Shown here piece by piece: positions 46,501-57,112 of a stretch of 62,000 nucleotides of DNA (the stretch's first letter is position 1; each line of letters opens with the position of its first letter). A program made the translations under genes and the position numbers. Source of the DNA: Zygnema cylindricum (taxonomy: Eukaryota > Streptophyta > Zygnematophyceae > Zygnematales > Zygnemataceae); assembly GCA_037447655.1 (NCBI GenBank), contig JBBHKE010001623.1, forward strand, positions 5,949 to 67,948. Direction: 5' to 3'. The notes under the pieces were generated by a model. That model had not been told where the DNA came from. It ran no database searches and worked only from the letters and a program-made list of their open reading frames with translations.

Positions 46501-49500
46501 GATCAATAAAAGTCGCAAATGATAAGCTTTTCTAATAAGCTTACTATAATGTTATAAGAAGCTTTCTATGTTCTTTTATGACTGATTCGGTTTCCGAGAA
46601 CTAATTTTGTCCCTTTATTCTTTCATTAATTTCTGCAACAAAATCTGTTCCAGAAACTAACTTTTTCTCCAAAGCCTTTTGGCATTGCTATAACATTTTC
46701 ATTCCAAAAACATTATTCTTTCTTTTTTTCTTAACTCCTTTTCGTCTTTGTATACTTATATTGAATCCTGTGAGCTATTTAAGTTTTCAACTTTGTTCTC
46801 AAAAATCCCGTTTAAATTTCTCACTTATTTTTCTCCATTTCTTTTTTGCATTCAGAGTCCCTACCCAATTTTCTATGCACTCATCCTGTAAAAACCTTTC
46901 GTTTTTTCGTTTTTTCGTTTTTTCGTTTTTTTGTTTTTTCGTTTAATTATTCCTTTTTCCGTTTTCTGTTCTCCGTTTTCCATTTTTTTTTATGTGCATC
47001 GTACAAATTCGTACAACTAAACCAGTACACTAAAATAAAAATAAATAATAATAGTAAATAATTAAATAAAATGTTTTGAGTCAGTACATCTTTACGTTAA
47101 AAATGTTTTTGATTAATACAGGCCTGTTTTATACAATATCTTTGTACAATACTGTACAAAACTACGTCACTGTGTTTCACTTAAAGACAAAAATTCAGGT
47201 GGATTTGCAGTAGTTACAGAGCTTCACTTACAGTCCTTATGACAATCCTCAAAAAACCAAAAAAACCAAAACAAACAACCAGAAAAAAGAGTGCCAGGAA
47301 AGAAAAACATTTAGAGTTAAAAACCGGTTGTCAAAACGAAGAAAAAAATGGAAAGTTTTTGTTAAATTGACATACTTTTGTGACTAAAATCGGTCCCATG
47401 GCGTTGACTTGATAACACATCATCAGCGCCTCCGGATCTATGCGTTGGAGCCCCGTTTCTGTTTGGTTAAAAAAAAAAAAAACAAACAACCCTCAAAACC
47501 CATATTTTTTCAACACATAGACCTCAAAAAACCTCTCAGTCCTATCTTTTCTCCTTCCATAAAACCCCCAAAACCCCATTTTTTGTTTCGTTAAATAGCC
47601 CAATGACACCATATTTGGTAACACTACATTTATGTAAACTGTGAAAACCCCATTTTCCTTCCGCCATTTTTTTGGGTGGAATTCGTAAACCTCTCTCCAC
47701 ATATCCACACTAATTCATGAAGCAAATTTATTAACAAACCCAGTCAAGAGAGGGTCCCCTCTGTATTTTATGTTTCCGCTCCGCAAAAAGATCCTCCCTC
47801 TACTCTCTATCACTTCCCGCCGGCCGTATTTAAAAACGAAACAATCCACACTATTTTGTGTGCCGAACACAACTCCCTCCTCCCTCGCCCTTCCTCCAGC
47901 CCCTTCCCCCTCTTCCCTCACCTCTTTCCTCCCCTCTCCCTCCTCCCTCCCTCCCTCACTCCCTCCCTCCTCCCCCTCTCTCTCCCTCCTCCCCTCCCAC
48001 TCTTCCTCCCATTTCCCCTCGACGCATACAAATCCACATCTGTAAAGTTTCTGAGGAATATGCAGAAATCCTCTCCCCTCCCTTCCCCCTCCCTCTCCCG
48101 AGGTTCCTCTCTCCTCACCCCAATCCGCCTCTCTCTCCAATCCTCCCCCCATACAAACTCACCCGGCTTTTAGGAAATATGCAAAATTCCTCTCCCCCCA
48201 TTTCCCCCTCTATCTCCCACACTTCTTATCTCTCTCCCCACTCCCTCGCTTGCTTCCCCAAACCGCCTCTCTCTCCCTCTCTTTCCCCCTCTCTCTATAT
48301 TCCTCTGGCTCTCTCCCTCTCTCTCAACCCCTCCCTCTCCCTCCCTTCTCCCCCTCTCTCTCCACTAACTTCTCACTCTCACTGGCTTCCTCTCTCCCTC
48401 ACCCTCTCCCTTCTCTTCACCCTCTCCCTCACCCTCTCCCTCCCCCTCTCGCCCTCTCCTGTCGCCTTCGCCCTATCTCTCTCCCTCCCTTTCCCTCTCT
48501 CTCCCTCCCTTCCCTCTCCCTCTCCCTCTCCCTTTCCCTCTCCCTCTCCTCTCCCTCTCCCTTTCCTCTCCCTCTTCCTCCCTCCTCCCTCTTCCTTTCC
48601 ACCGTCTCCCTAGCATTTAACAAACTCCTCTAACCAAAACAGAAAAAACAAACTCTCTCCCTCCTTCCTCCTCCTTACCGCGATCGTTTCTTCTTCCGTT
48701 ACATCCAACGGAACAACAGAAAGTCGCTTTCCATGTCGCTCTCTCAGTTCTGTTAGCTCACTGGCGTCGCCGGGATTCCGACAGGTGGCGACCACATGGC
48801 CCTCGGGACGATTCTCCAACAGCTGTCGTACCTGTCAGGTATTTCAACGACAAAGTTTTGTCTTATTACCTGCCAAGTGCTTCCAATATAAAAGTTTTGT
48901 TTTCTACCTGTCAGGTGCTTTCGACGGCAATTTTTTTTGTCTTTTTTGCTTGTCAGGTGATTCCAACAGTTAACTTTTGTCTTATTCTCTGTCAGGTGAT
49001 TCCAACACAAAACTGTCGTCTTTCTCTCTCCCAAGTTAAATCAACAAATGATTTCTAAACAACATATTTTTATCCTTTTCCATGCCAAGTGTTTTTAGCA
49101 GGAGAGTTTTCTCTTATTATCTGCTGGGTGATTTAAACAGCAAAGTTTGTCTTATTCTAAATTCAAGCAGCAGAATCTCGGTGTCTTCTTTCCAACACAA
49201 ATGGCTTGTCTTCAAGGCTTCCTACGGGTGATTTTGTCCTTTTCCTATGTTCCAATGTCAGAATTTCGCTAATGGTTCAAAATAGCAGTATTTTGCCTTA
49301 TTGTCTTGCGACAGAGTTTTGTCTTATCCAAGGTTCCAGTTGGAAAGTTTTGTCATATTTAGCCTGGCTATGTACACAGCTTTCACACCATTCACCGTAT
49401 TTAAAGTGGATAGAATAAATTCAGGAAAGAGTTGTTGGACGCAGCATCGTTTTTCCAAAAAAAAAAAAAAGGAACAGATGTTTTAGGATACAAACAAACA

Positions 49501-51932
49501 AACAAACAAACAGATCAATTAAAAAACCAACAACCTGACCGATAAAATCGAAACATCATTTAGTAACGACCATAAGAGAAACCGGAAAATTTGCACAAGA
49601 AACAGCGTGGACCGACTTTCGCAAACATCTCATTATAAAAATGTGCTTCTGGAAAAAAAAAAACCTGGCTAAGGTAAACCATGTTGTAGCTGGGTATGAA
49701 ATCCACAATAATTCCGGTGAACAAGATTGGCTATCCGATTTTAAGTACCATGCTTTTTACAAAAAACCAAGGTGGTTACTTGGTTTAAAATCCACGCTAA
49801 TTGTGGTAAATTGCATTTGATTTCAGGTTTGAAATCCACATCCATTGTGGCAACATGTAGTTTTTTCAAGTTTAAAATCCTCGTAATAGTTGTGATGAAC
49901 ATTATCAACCTTTATTTAAAAATCCGTGTTAACGGTTTGATTAAGAAAAAAAATAAAAAATAACACAATGTAGTTTGTGGGAGAAGTACACCGTGTATTG
50001 TTATTAGCGTCCATGGCACTATATCGACGGCCCGAAATTTTACCCCTCAAACATAAAAAAGTGTCAATGACATTAATTGTTTTTTTCTTAACGTTATTTC
50101 CTTAAACTGTTCAGAATCAGTCACATCATTTGAAGCTGATTCGAATTTATAACACTAATAAAAACCCCATGTTAATAACTGCTTTACTCTAAAAGTGGTT
50201 CACAGCGTAAACTTTCTATTGGGATTAAAAATAAACCGTACAACACCGTGAATCGTTATTAAGTGAAAAAATTATTAGTGTGCGGTTTATATTAGTCTTA
50301 TTGATTCTAACACAGTTTTTGAACCATTTAAAGAATTTGTGTTAGAAAATAATTAGAGTTATTAATACTATTTTAGGTTCAAGGGCTAGAATTGAGGGGC
50401 ACCAATATATTGTGATTAACTCCAAAAACGATACACGGTGCAGCTTTAAAAAAAAAGACCATTTGTGTTATTAACGTTATTTTGTGGTCAAGGGGCAAAA
50501 ATTAGCGAAACCGAATTAATGTTATAAATGCTAAAACGAGTTACGGTGTACTTTTCATCCACTCTTTCCAATGTATTTTTGGGATGGAGCAACAAAAGTG
50601 ATTGTTTTCCTATCAAAAAAGTTCTATTGAAAAAAGTGAATTTGAACACCGTAAATACAAAAAGGTAAACTGAATACTGGACTTTTTTGAAATATTACAG
50701 AATGTAAAAAAAAACAAAAACAAAAAAAGTTACAAAAATTGAAGTGGGATACAGAGAATTCAAGAATTATTTTAATCTGTTACGAAAGATACGGTGGTGG
50801 AAAATGAAGGAAATTTTGGGGAAAAAAAAAGGGTCTACATTAACTAAGGTGAGGATATCGAGGATTTTTTGGCGCAAGTTATGGTTAAAAGAATTGAAGA
50901 AGAAATTAAAAAAAAGAAAAGTGTAGTCTAATCTATTTATGGGAATTACTGGGCATAAACCTCCACAATCTCCAGTTCCTTTTTTTTTCCCTCTTTTTTT
51001 CTTTTTTTTGTCTTTTCTTGTCTCTTTTTCTTTTCTGTTTCTTTTTAACTTTGTTCTGTTTCTAAGTTTCGAAAATGATGAAAACAATCACTTTCCAAAC
51101 AAATTGACTCGGAAAACTTTTAATACACAAAAAAGATAAAAATGTTTTGAGAAATATAAATGAGGAAACAAGAAATAGAAAATACTGATGACAAAAAAAC
51201 AAAACAAAAAACCCAAAAAAACAAAAAACCCAAAATACTTTTCCAAACAATTCCAATTTCCATAACAACTGCAATATCAAAGATTATATTTCTAGCCAAA
51301 TTCATAAATAAATAAATAAAAAAGTCAAAATACAAAACCATAAAAAAAATCCCAGGAAAAAACAAATACAATAATTTAAAAGAAACCCATAAATCCCATA
51401 AAAACCACGTCAAAAAAACCAACCCACATTCGCCTCCTAGTGACCACACAAAAAAAAAAGTTTCAAAAAATACCAAAAACTTATGTGGAAACCATTTTTC
51501 CAGGAAATGGTTTTTCCAAGAAAATGAAACCTGCATTATTTAATTTAAATTGGCCATATTGTACGACACTGTACGGACCAAATGCAGCCACCAAAGTACG
51601 ACCACAGGACGGACATGGCACACATTCCGTACGGCATTGTACGGAAACTTTCCAGAAAAGGGCCCCGAGTATGAAAAAAACAAAAAAAAACTCACAAACT
51701 CCAATCCCAAGCCCCGAGAAGCTCCCTGGACCAATGAAATGCCGCCACGTGGCACGTTATCATCGCTGGTATGGACTGCAGCCGATACGAAGGACCTGCG
51801 AGAAACGCCACGTGTCACGGAAGCGAAGGTCGGTGGCACATTGAGAGAAAATGAGACGTGGCCGGAGAGTTGACAGACACGTGTCGCACGGACGCAAGTC
51901 GAAGCGACTGCGGATGCCATGCGACGTCGCAT
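43585..51932 (-). CDS. Short-chain dehydrogenase/reductase, organelle-targeted (6 exons; one not located)
   Basis: Minus-strand exons: 51696-51932, 48679-48831, 47376-47458, 45715-45868 and 43585-43820 (stop). Exon 1 has a Ser/Arg/Val-rich targeting-like N-terminus, then GGISLVQGASRGLGLEF, the Rossmann TGxxxGxG-type motif with Q for T. Exon 2 gives VRQLLENRPEGHVVATCRNP, ending DVTEEETIA. The third located exon gives TGLQRIDPEALMMCYQVNAM, then GPILVTK. The fourth gives HMASLL..IIANISARVGSI and the catalytic YSYRASKSALNQ (YxxxK). The last gives LLHPGTVDTDLSKPFQ and ends FFAWDGQEIPW. This matches the plant C-factor-like SDR family. The exon with the NAG motif, between 48678 and 47459, was not found, so the gene may be intact or decaying. 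Substrate unknown. Confidence 0.75.
43862..44072. repeat. CT-rich tract in the last SDR intron
   Basis: Degenerate CCCTCTCT sequence; on the sense strand it is GA-rich. It lies within the intron before the final SDR exon. Confidence 0.85.
44168..44445. repeat. GA-rich tract in the last SDR intron
   Basis: Degenerate GAGAGG/GGGAGAAGGAAA sequence. The phrase CCGAAAGTGAGGGAGAGAGG (44310) recurs in the tract at 45522, so the two tracts are copies. Confidence 0.85.
44585..44675. repeat. Triplicated TCCGTACGCATCCGTACAA unit
   Basis: Three tandem copies, about 28 bases each, of ATGTCCGTACGCATCCGTAC followed by AAAAATAGA, with small differences. They lie in an SDR intron. Confidence 0.85.
45000..45390. 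mobile_element. TA-flanked MITE fragment in an SDR intron
   Basis: Left end TA|CACCGCGAATCGTCGTTAG with internal TTTAAATAGTGTTG and GTACACCACACTATTTAAAT. The right inverted end was not recognised, so it is probably truncated or rearranged. Confidence 0.5.
45528..45690. repeat. GA-rich tract beside an SDR exon
   Basis: Degenerate GGGAGA sequence starting GAAAGTGAGGGAGAGAGG. It ends about 25 bases beyond the donor side of the exon at 45715-45868. Confidence 0.85.
45890..46290. repeat. GTTTCGG/GTTTCAG degenerate repeat with a 72-base tandem duplication
   Basis: The stretch consists of GGTTTCGGTTTC and CAGTTTCAGTTTC words. Two 72-base units (45938-46009 and 46010-46081), starting AATATCAGTTTCAGTGTCC, differ by only one or two bases. 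It lies within the SDR intron upstream of the exon ending at 45868. Confidence 0.85.
46880..46945. repeat. (CGTTTTTT)n microsatellite
   Basis: About eight units of TCGTTTTT(T) in tandem, in an SDR intron. Confidence 0.9.
47870..48600. repeat. CT-rich tract filling the SDR intron where an exon is missing
   Basis: Degenerate TCTCCCTCC sequence. Inside are two diverged ~120-base units (about 48030-48145 and 48146-48260). Each contains the complement of GGA(A/T)TT(T/C)TGCATATT next to a GGCGG(A/T)TTGGGG phrase. Confidence 0.85.
48831..49165. repeat. Minisatellite of splice-acceptor-like units at the end of SDR intron 1
   Basis: About eight imperfect units of 35-45 bases. On the sense (minus) strand each ends with CACCTGACAG or a variant after AAGACAAAAGTTT..GTTGGAATC. 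The last unit is the real acceptor of the exon starting at 48831 (ACCTGACAG|GTACGACAG). Confidence 0.8.
49675..49900. repeat. Degenerate minisatellite with AAATCCAC(A/G)CTAATT words
   Basis: Three to four diverged units of about 70 bases. They share GGT(T)TGAAATCCACxxTAATTGTGG and a CATGTTGTAG-like phrase. The core resembles the AATAGTGTGGA word family. It lies within SDR intron 1. Confidence 0.55.
49989..50548. mobile_element. TA-flanked MITE, 560 bases, in SDR intron 1
   Basis: TA|CACCGTGTATTGTTATTAGC at the left and GCTAAAACGAGTTACGGTG|TA at the right form diverged inverted ends. Internal CACCGTGAATCGTTATTAAG at about 50243 and GATACACGGTG at about 50430 indicate nested or fragmented copies. 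Confidence 0.6.
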
Positions 51933-52149
51933 GGCCGTGTGCGACAGGAGAATTACGATGACGGTTTTCGTCTTTTAGGGTTTTTTAGAAGCATGGGAGG
52001 AACGGAAATCTGCTTTTAGGGTATGGAAGTTTTAAAAATAAAGTTCGAAATTGACAGAGTGAAAAATAGAAGTACGAAACTTGAGAGTTTTGAAAAGAAC
52101 TCAACGGATCGATTGATTTCGGTTGTGATGTTTGCGTTTTAGGTTTGGG
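51933..52149. other. Upstream flank of the SDR gene
   Basis: About 200 bases before the preferred SDR start codon. No clear TATA box or other element could be assigned. Confidence 0.3.
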
Positions 52150-52442
52150 TTTGGTTGGGGGATAGGTTTGCGAAGTGGTTTAGTTTGGAAAAATGGTTTA
52201 CTGTACTTTTAGGCAGTGGGCTGGTTTAGACATGTTTGCCATGGTTAAGTGGTTTGGTCTAGAGAGTGGTTTGGTTTGAAAAATGATTTCCTTTGGAAAG
52301 TGGTTTGGTTACGAAAGTGGTTTGGTTAAGATAGTGGTTTGGCTCGAAAAGTGGTTTGGGTCGGAAAGTGGTTTGGTTCGGAAAGTGGTTTGGTTTGGAA
52401 AGTCCTTCGGTTTGAAAAGTGGTCTAGTTTTGACGTTTAGGT
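52150..52442. repeat. 17-base minisatellite
   Basis: About 15 units close to AAGTGGTTTGGTTCGGA, most regular at 52270-52420 and more diverged to the left. It lies just upstream of the SDR gene start. Confidence 0.85.
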
Positions 52443-52543
52443 TTGGGCGGTGTGCCTATGTAACCAAAACTTTGGAATGAAACGTTGGATTTTAGCGAAG
52501 ATTCTTCGTAGTACTTTTCAAAGTGTTCCCATGCCCAAAAACG

Positions 52544-53386
52544 TAGTGTTGTGTATCGGTAAGAAAATTATCGCGATGACACCGATACCGATAGTTATCG
52601 GTTATCGAACGGTCAGCGGTCCCGATATATTTGTACTTTCTGTACTTTCTGTCCGGAGTGCTTTCTGTCCGGTAAACTGAACGGTAAATTTACGAGAAAT
52701 GCACTATTTTTTACGGGAAATGTACGGACTTTGACGAAAAAATACGTTACACTTTGTAGTACTTTTTGGGCGGTTAACTGAACATAAATTTTACGGAAAC
52801 GTACGAAATTGTACCGATAAACTGCTTATCATGGAACGGTAAAAAGACGGCGGACACAAAGAACAATGGATGTAAAATAACATTATGCGCGCCGCCGGAA
52901 TCGAACGAACAATATTCAATGAGAAAATACGAGCGGACGGTCAGCGTGAGCGCCGGCATCTCGGAATGGCTTTATTGGCGGCTTTTGCCAAAAAAGCCGA
53001 CAGATTGACACGTGGCAGATTTCCAGTGGATCCCAAAAAATAAAGGGACAAAGCCACGGCGTCGGATGTGAAAGGTACATCGTTTTAACTAGAGCCGTAC
53101 TAAAGCCGTACACATCTTATGTCGGCTACTGTACTTTCGGCTTGTACAAATGATTTGATTGGTAGGTACCTCAGGGGTTGTGAGTAGGGCGCGTCAAGGG
53201 AATATGACGTACAGTTGAGTATACATGCCGTACAGTTATCTGTACGGATCGTACAGTTATCGCCGATAGTTATCGTTATCGGCGATAAGACCGATAGCGA
53301 TATATCGTGACAATATATCGATTATCGGGTCCGCGAAAAAAGGCACATACCGGTTATCGGCAAATCCTTACCGATACACAACACTA
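52544..53386. mobile_element. Non-autonomous hAT element, 843 bases, complete
   Basis: Perfect 20-base terminal inverted repeats: TAGTGTTGTGTATCGGTAAG at the left, with its exact complement at 53367-53386. Both sides are flanked by the 8-base duplication CAAAAACG (52536-52543 and 53387-53394). Termini of the TAGNG type with 8-base duplications are the hAT hallmark. No transposase frame is present. Subterminal regions repeat GTTATCGGCGATA/TATATCGATTATCGG words. The middle carries CTTTCTGTCCGGTAAACTGA, also present at 16047 and 16165 inside the large hAT element. Confidence 0.93.
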
Positions 53387-53394
53387 CAAAAACG

Positions 53395-55069
53395 AAATCA
53401 TAACTGTGAAATGTGACGGTTGTAGGCGTGGGTACTTCTTGTGACGATTGAGGAACGACTACAAAACGTCCGAAAATTGGTGACATCTACAAAAACAGGG
53501 ACGGTTGTCGTCGAGTTTTTTGTGACATTGTAGACATTTAGGGTTTTGTGACATTGAGAAGTCATGTTAACTTGTGACGTCACAAAACTAATGGTTTCCC
53601 GGTTTCTTTTTATTTATCTTTTACCACTCGATATGCCATCAAACTACGACCAAAGGAATTCAAAAAAAGAGAAAAAAAAAACCTCTTTCATTTCATACCA
53701 TTATTGTTGTATTCCATTCCGAAAAGAAGGAGAAAGGAGCGGCACAACGAGAGGGAGCGAGAGAGGCGAGGACGACGTGAACTTTTGCAAAGGACACATG
53801 AACGAAGGCGCAGGTCTGGTACTCCAAAAATAATTATGTTCATGCTCGTCATTTTTTTGCGTACATGTGCGTGCCAAGCAAATAAAAAAATAGCGTGTAC
53901 TCTCCCTCGTGCGAAAATTTAAAAAATATGTCACACGTACGATATGGTTTTCCTATTCGTCGATCAACTATTACGTTTAATAAAATCGACTTGCGAGTCG
54001 ATTTCAGTATAATTTTGACAATGAGCTTATATGTCGTGGTGGTGGGTCGAAATGATAAAAACGCCACATTGGAGTAAATTCGAAAAAGGTAACGGAAAAT
54101 GTGCTTTAGTTTTCACACATTTTATGTGCGGCGTAAGATTTTCTCGTTACAAGTCCCATCTAGAAAAAGAAAAAAACCTTACTTGAACACATAGGCACTC
54201 CGCCTTAGCTTTGAAACACATTGTTTTGCGATTCATGTTTGCTTAGGAATAATATTTATTATTAATAAAGTGGTTAGAAATTGGTTCTTATAATGTTCTC
54301 ATGGTTGGTTCTCGTAATGTATGGGTTTGGAAGTTAAGAAAAAATGTTGTACAATTCTTCATTGGTTTGATCTGAGAAGATTGGTAAGGTCTTAACTTTT
54401 ATTTCGTGTTAGTTTGTGAAAAGTTGTGGCATAAAAGATAAAAATGTTTGTTCGACATCTGGGCCCAAAGGATGAGAATTAGGAATAAAAGGGAAGATAA
54501 AAGGCCCTTTTTCCAAACTTTAAATATTATGTTCCGCAAATGTACTAGGTGAGCTCCCATCAAGAGAAAAGTGAAGTTGCTTATTCTTACTTCCTCGTAC
54601 CATGGCGTACTGTTTATTAATTTTGAAAAATACCATTATAAAAGATTTTGTTTTAGCGATACTATTGACTGTTCGATCATAGTTGGATCCTCATCCCCAA
54701 AACAAACATTTCGTCCAGCTTTGTAGATGGCTCTAAAAGGTGGCTAACCATCTAAAGAGCGTATAGAACCACTACACGTGAATAGTATATTTTCGTGTGA
54801 ATCTTAAAACGTCGCAAAGGCCATGTGCCTTTGGTCAAAGTGGACTCAAGTACACTTTATCCACCAAAATATATTTGTCATAAGATACATCGTCATGCTC
54901 CTTTTACCTTCTTTGTTTACCCCGCTTCGAGTTTTCATTTATAAAAGACAAGGTTAAAAAGCAATCATTAAAATGGACAGCGTTTGCGAAGGGAATGGGT
55001 GTTTCGTTGGTATATTGACTCCACGTGCATAACTCGTACAATAATCTATTACGAAAGTACACATTTATG
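53395..55069. other. Intergenic, no gene recognised
   Basis: AT-rich. 53415-53570 has several GTGAC(G/A)TT, GTAGACAT and GACGGTTGT words suggestive of old repeat debris. No supportable exon or RNA gene. Confidence 0.4.
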
Positions 55070-55480
55070 TAATTCTGTGACCTCTATTGGTACACAAAAT
55101 ATCCAGCTTATATCAAGCCTCTAAGATAATATTTGCACTTTTGACTTTGGCAATGATTAATGGAATTCTGTGGTCTCCATTAACACACAAAATTAGCAGC
55201 CTATGTAAAGCCTCTAGGATAATATTTGCCCCTTTCACTTTCTCACTCAATAAGTGCCGCTAGGCACACAAATATTCTGACCACCCTCACCGCTGTGAGG
55301 ACAAGACTCCCTTGAGTCAAACTCAAAAAGAATCACAAAATTTGCTCCCTGAGCAGTAAGTTATGGCTGGCCAAGGATGGCCTATAAATACAAAAGGTCA
55401 TCTGGAGAGAGGAGCCTCAAACACGCTAATTCTCTTAAATCCTACTCACAACTACCTACTACACTACCCTAGGCCAATCA
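55070..55480 (+). repeat. Dispersed LTR-like repeat, copy 1
   Basis: Starts GTAATTCTGTGACCTCTATT followed by GGTACACAAAAT. It then repeats its first ~95 bases in diverged form at about 55164 and continues through CTCCCTTGAGTC, AGCAGTAAGTTATGGCTGGC, and a TATA-like GCCTATAAATACAAAAG (55381). Related copies lie at about 56045, 58095 and 61521. The TATA-like box suggests an LTR or promoter-bearing element; that is inference. Confidence 0.55.
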
Positions 55481-55879
55481 AAAGAGTGTATAGTAAAAGA
55501 AGGTACAGTGGCCGATTTTACTTCTTGTACGGCCTTTGTACAACAGGGCCTTCTAGTTGACACTTGTCAACTTAGGAGCCATGGTTCCTCCTCCCATCCT
55601 TTCCGGTATCCAATGACGTGGCACCACGTGGCACAAGGCGCCGCTATGTCTGAAATCCGCCGAAGATTCATTCGGGTTTGGCGGGGGCGACAACGTCCGT
55701 CCGATAATGTATTTTACACGGTTAGATTCGCGTCCGCGAGCGTTGTTTGATTATAGATGACGTTTCGTCAATTTTGGTATGTTTAAGTGAAAGTGACGTT
55801 TTGCGTAACACTTTAATTAATTACCGAACCATATACGTGTATCGTTTCATTGACACCTAAATGTTTAAGGCGTATGTCT

Positions 55880-56010
55880 ACATAGTACTCTGCTGACCAA
55901 GGTTCAATTCTTGTTTAGGGCAACATTTTAGTAGTCTATCAATCTGTCTGCGTGTTTGTCTGTTTCCTTTTGAATATGGCGCCAACCATGGTGACTCTCT
56001 CTCTCTCTCA
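55880..56010 (-). repeat. Possible tRNA-derived SINE-like repeat
   Basis: GACCAAGGTTCAATTCTTG resembles a B box. It is followed by a GTCTGTCTGCGTGTTTGTCTG tract and CCATGG. A similar order (B-box-like phrase, then CTTCTGCCTGTTTTCTCATC and CCATGG) occurs at 56880-57000. Strand and identity uncertain. Confidence 0.3.
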
Positions 56011-56044
56011 ACTCTAGAGTCTAAATTAAGAAGTGAATAATAAT

Positions 56045-56300
56045 TACTTCTTTTCAACAATTAAATGCCACCCTGGCTGGCAAAACTCTAACCGACTATA
56101 CCTTTGTGTGGCTTACACTCCCTTGAGTGCGCAAGAAAACGAATCACTAAATTTTGCTCACCTAAGCATTAAGTTATGGCTGTTCAAAGACAACAAATTT
56201 ATACAGATGGCCTCTGGGAGAGAGGGCTTTCTAAAAATTGTCTAAGTCTTAAGAACCTACTCATAGCTCCTCTACACCAATCAAAAACCATTATACACTA
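56045..56300 (+). repeat. Dispersed LTR-like repeat, copy 2
   Basis: Contains GCCACCCTGGCTGGCAAAAC, CTCCCTTGAGTGCGCAAGAA, AAGCATTAAGTTATGGCTG, GGGAGAGAGGGCTTTCTAAA and CACCAATCAAAAACCATTAT. It is close to the sequence at 61600-61850. Confidence 0.7.
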
Positions 56301-56869
56301 AATAATGTATATTCAAAGTACAGTAGTCGCGGTACTTTATGTAGAGATTTATTCGGCACCACTCTCAGTCAGCCACGTGGCATATAAGTCATCGTTATGC
56401 CGTCCTATTCTTCTCGGGCATCCTATAGGATGATGCCACGTGTCATATCCCCTCCACTTTGGCGAAGTACTGCGAAAAAAATATTCCGGCCTAACAGCAC
56501 TCACGCGTGCCGTCCGTTCGTATTCTGGCGATTAATGTCAACCGTTTGATCTGAGGGCGCGCTGAAAAATGTTGACCATTGAAATTCACCGGTAATCGTT
56601 CCGTGTTGAGCGTGGAATTTTGACGGTCATCATTTCGTGTTGACCGTTGAAATTCCGTTTTTATTCGCGAACCGTCGATCGCGAAACGACATTTAATTTC
56701 GTCCGTTGAAATCAAATGTTGTTTTGTTCATTTGTGCGGTACTGTATTTCATGCGGTACCACACGTTTTCATGTTTCGTTTCGTCTTGTAAGCTGTTAAA
56801 TGGAAAATGCCGCCACGTATTTTAAACACTTATCAAATGCAATATAGATATTGTTTCATCAAGATCTAT

Positions 56870-57000
56870 CAGATAAGGCGGACCGCTAATCCGTACGGCT
56901 ATCGTCTGGAGGTCACAGGATCAAATCTTGTCCCTAGCAGCCTACCTTTTGTGAAGCCTTGTCTTCTGCCTGTTTTCTCATCTGTCTGAGGCAGCCATGG
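56870..57000 (+). repeat. Possible tRNA-derived SINE-like repeat
   Basis: AAGGCGGACCGCTAATCCGTAC followed by GGTCACAGGATCAAATCTTG resembles A- and B-box regions of a tRNA-like promoter, followed by the same tail order as the copy at 55880. It cannot be folded into a complete tRNA here. Confidence 0.3.
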
Positions 57001-57096
57001 CTGCCTGTCAGTTGTCGGTAACTACGACAAGTATGAGAACTGTAGGATGCTCATAGGCTGACTAAGAAGATAGAATATAAAATACCATTTTCAACA

Positions 57097-57112
57097 CTCC
57101 CCTTATTTTTCT
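57097..57112 (-). other. Copia polypurine tract and 3' LTR start
   Basis: On the minus strand AAAAATAAGGGGAGTG is followed by TGTTGAAAATGG (57096 downward). This is the usual form of a Copia polypurine tract followed by an LTR beginning TGTTG. The LTR cannot be traced to a matching 5' LTR within the window. Confidence 0.5.

Noticed and set aside
48831-49165. Possible CRISPR-like array of regular units
   Set aside because: Units are imperfect, contiguous and without unique spacers, and the sequence is an intron of a eukaryotic gene.
56870-56960. Functional tRNA gene
   Set aside because: Only A/B-box-like phrases are present. No complete cloverleaf or acceptor stem pairing could be drawn.
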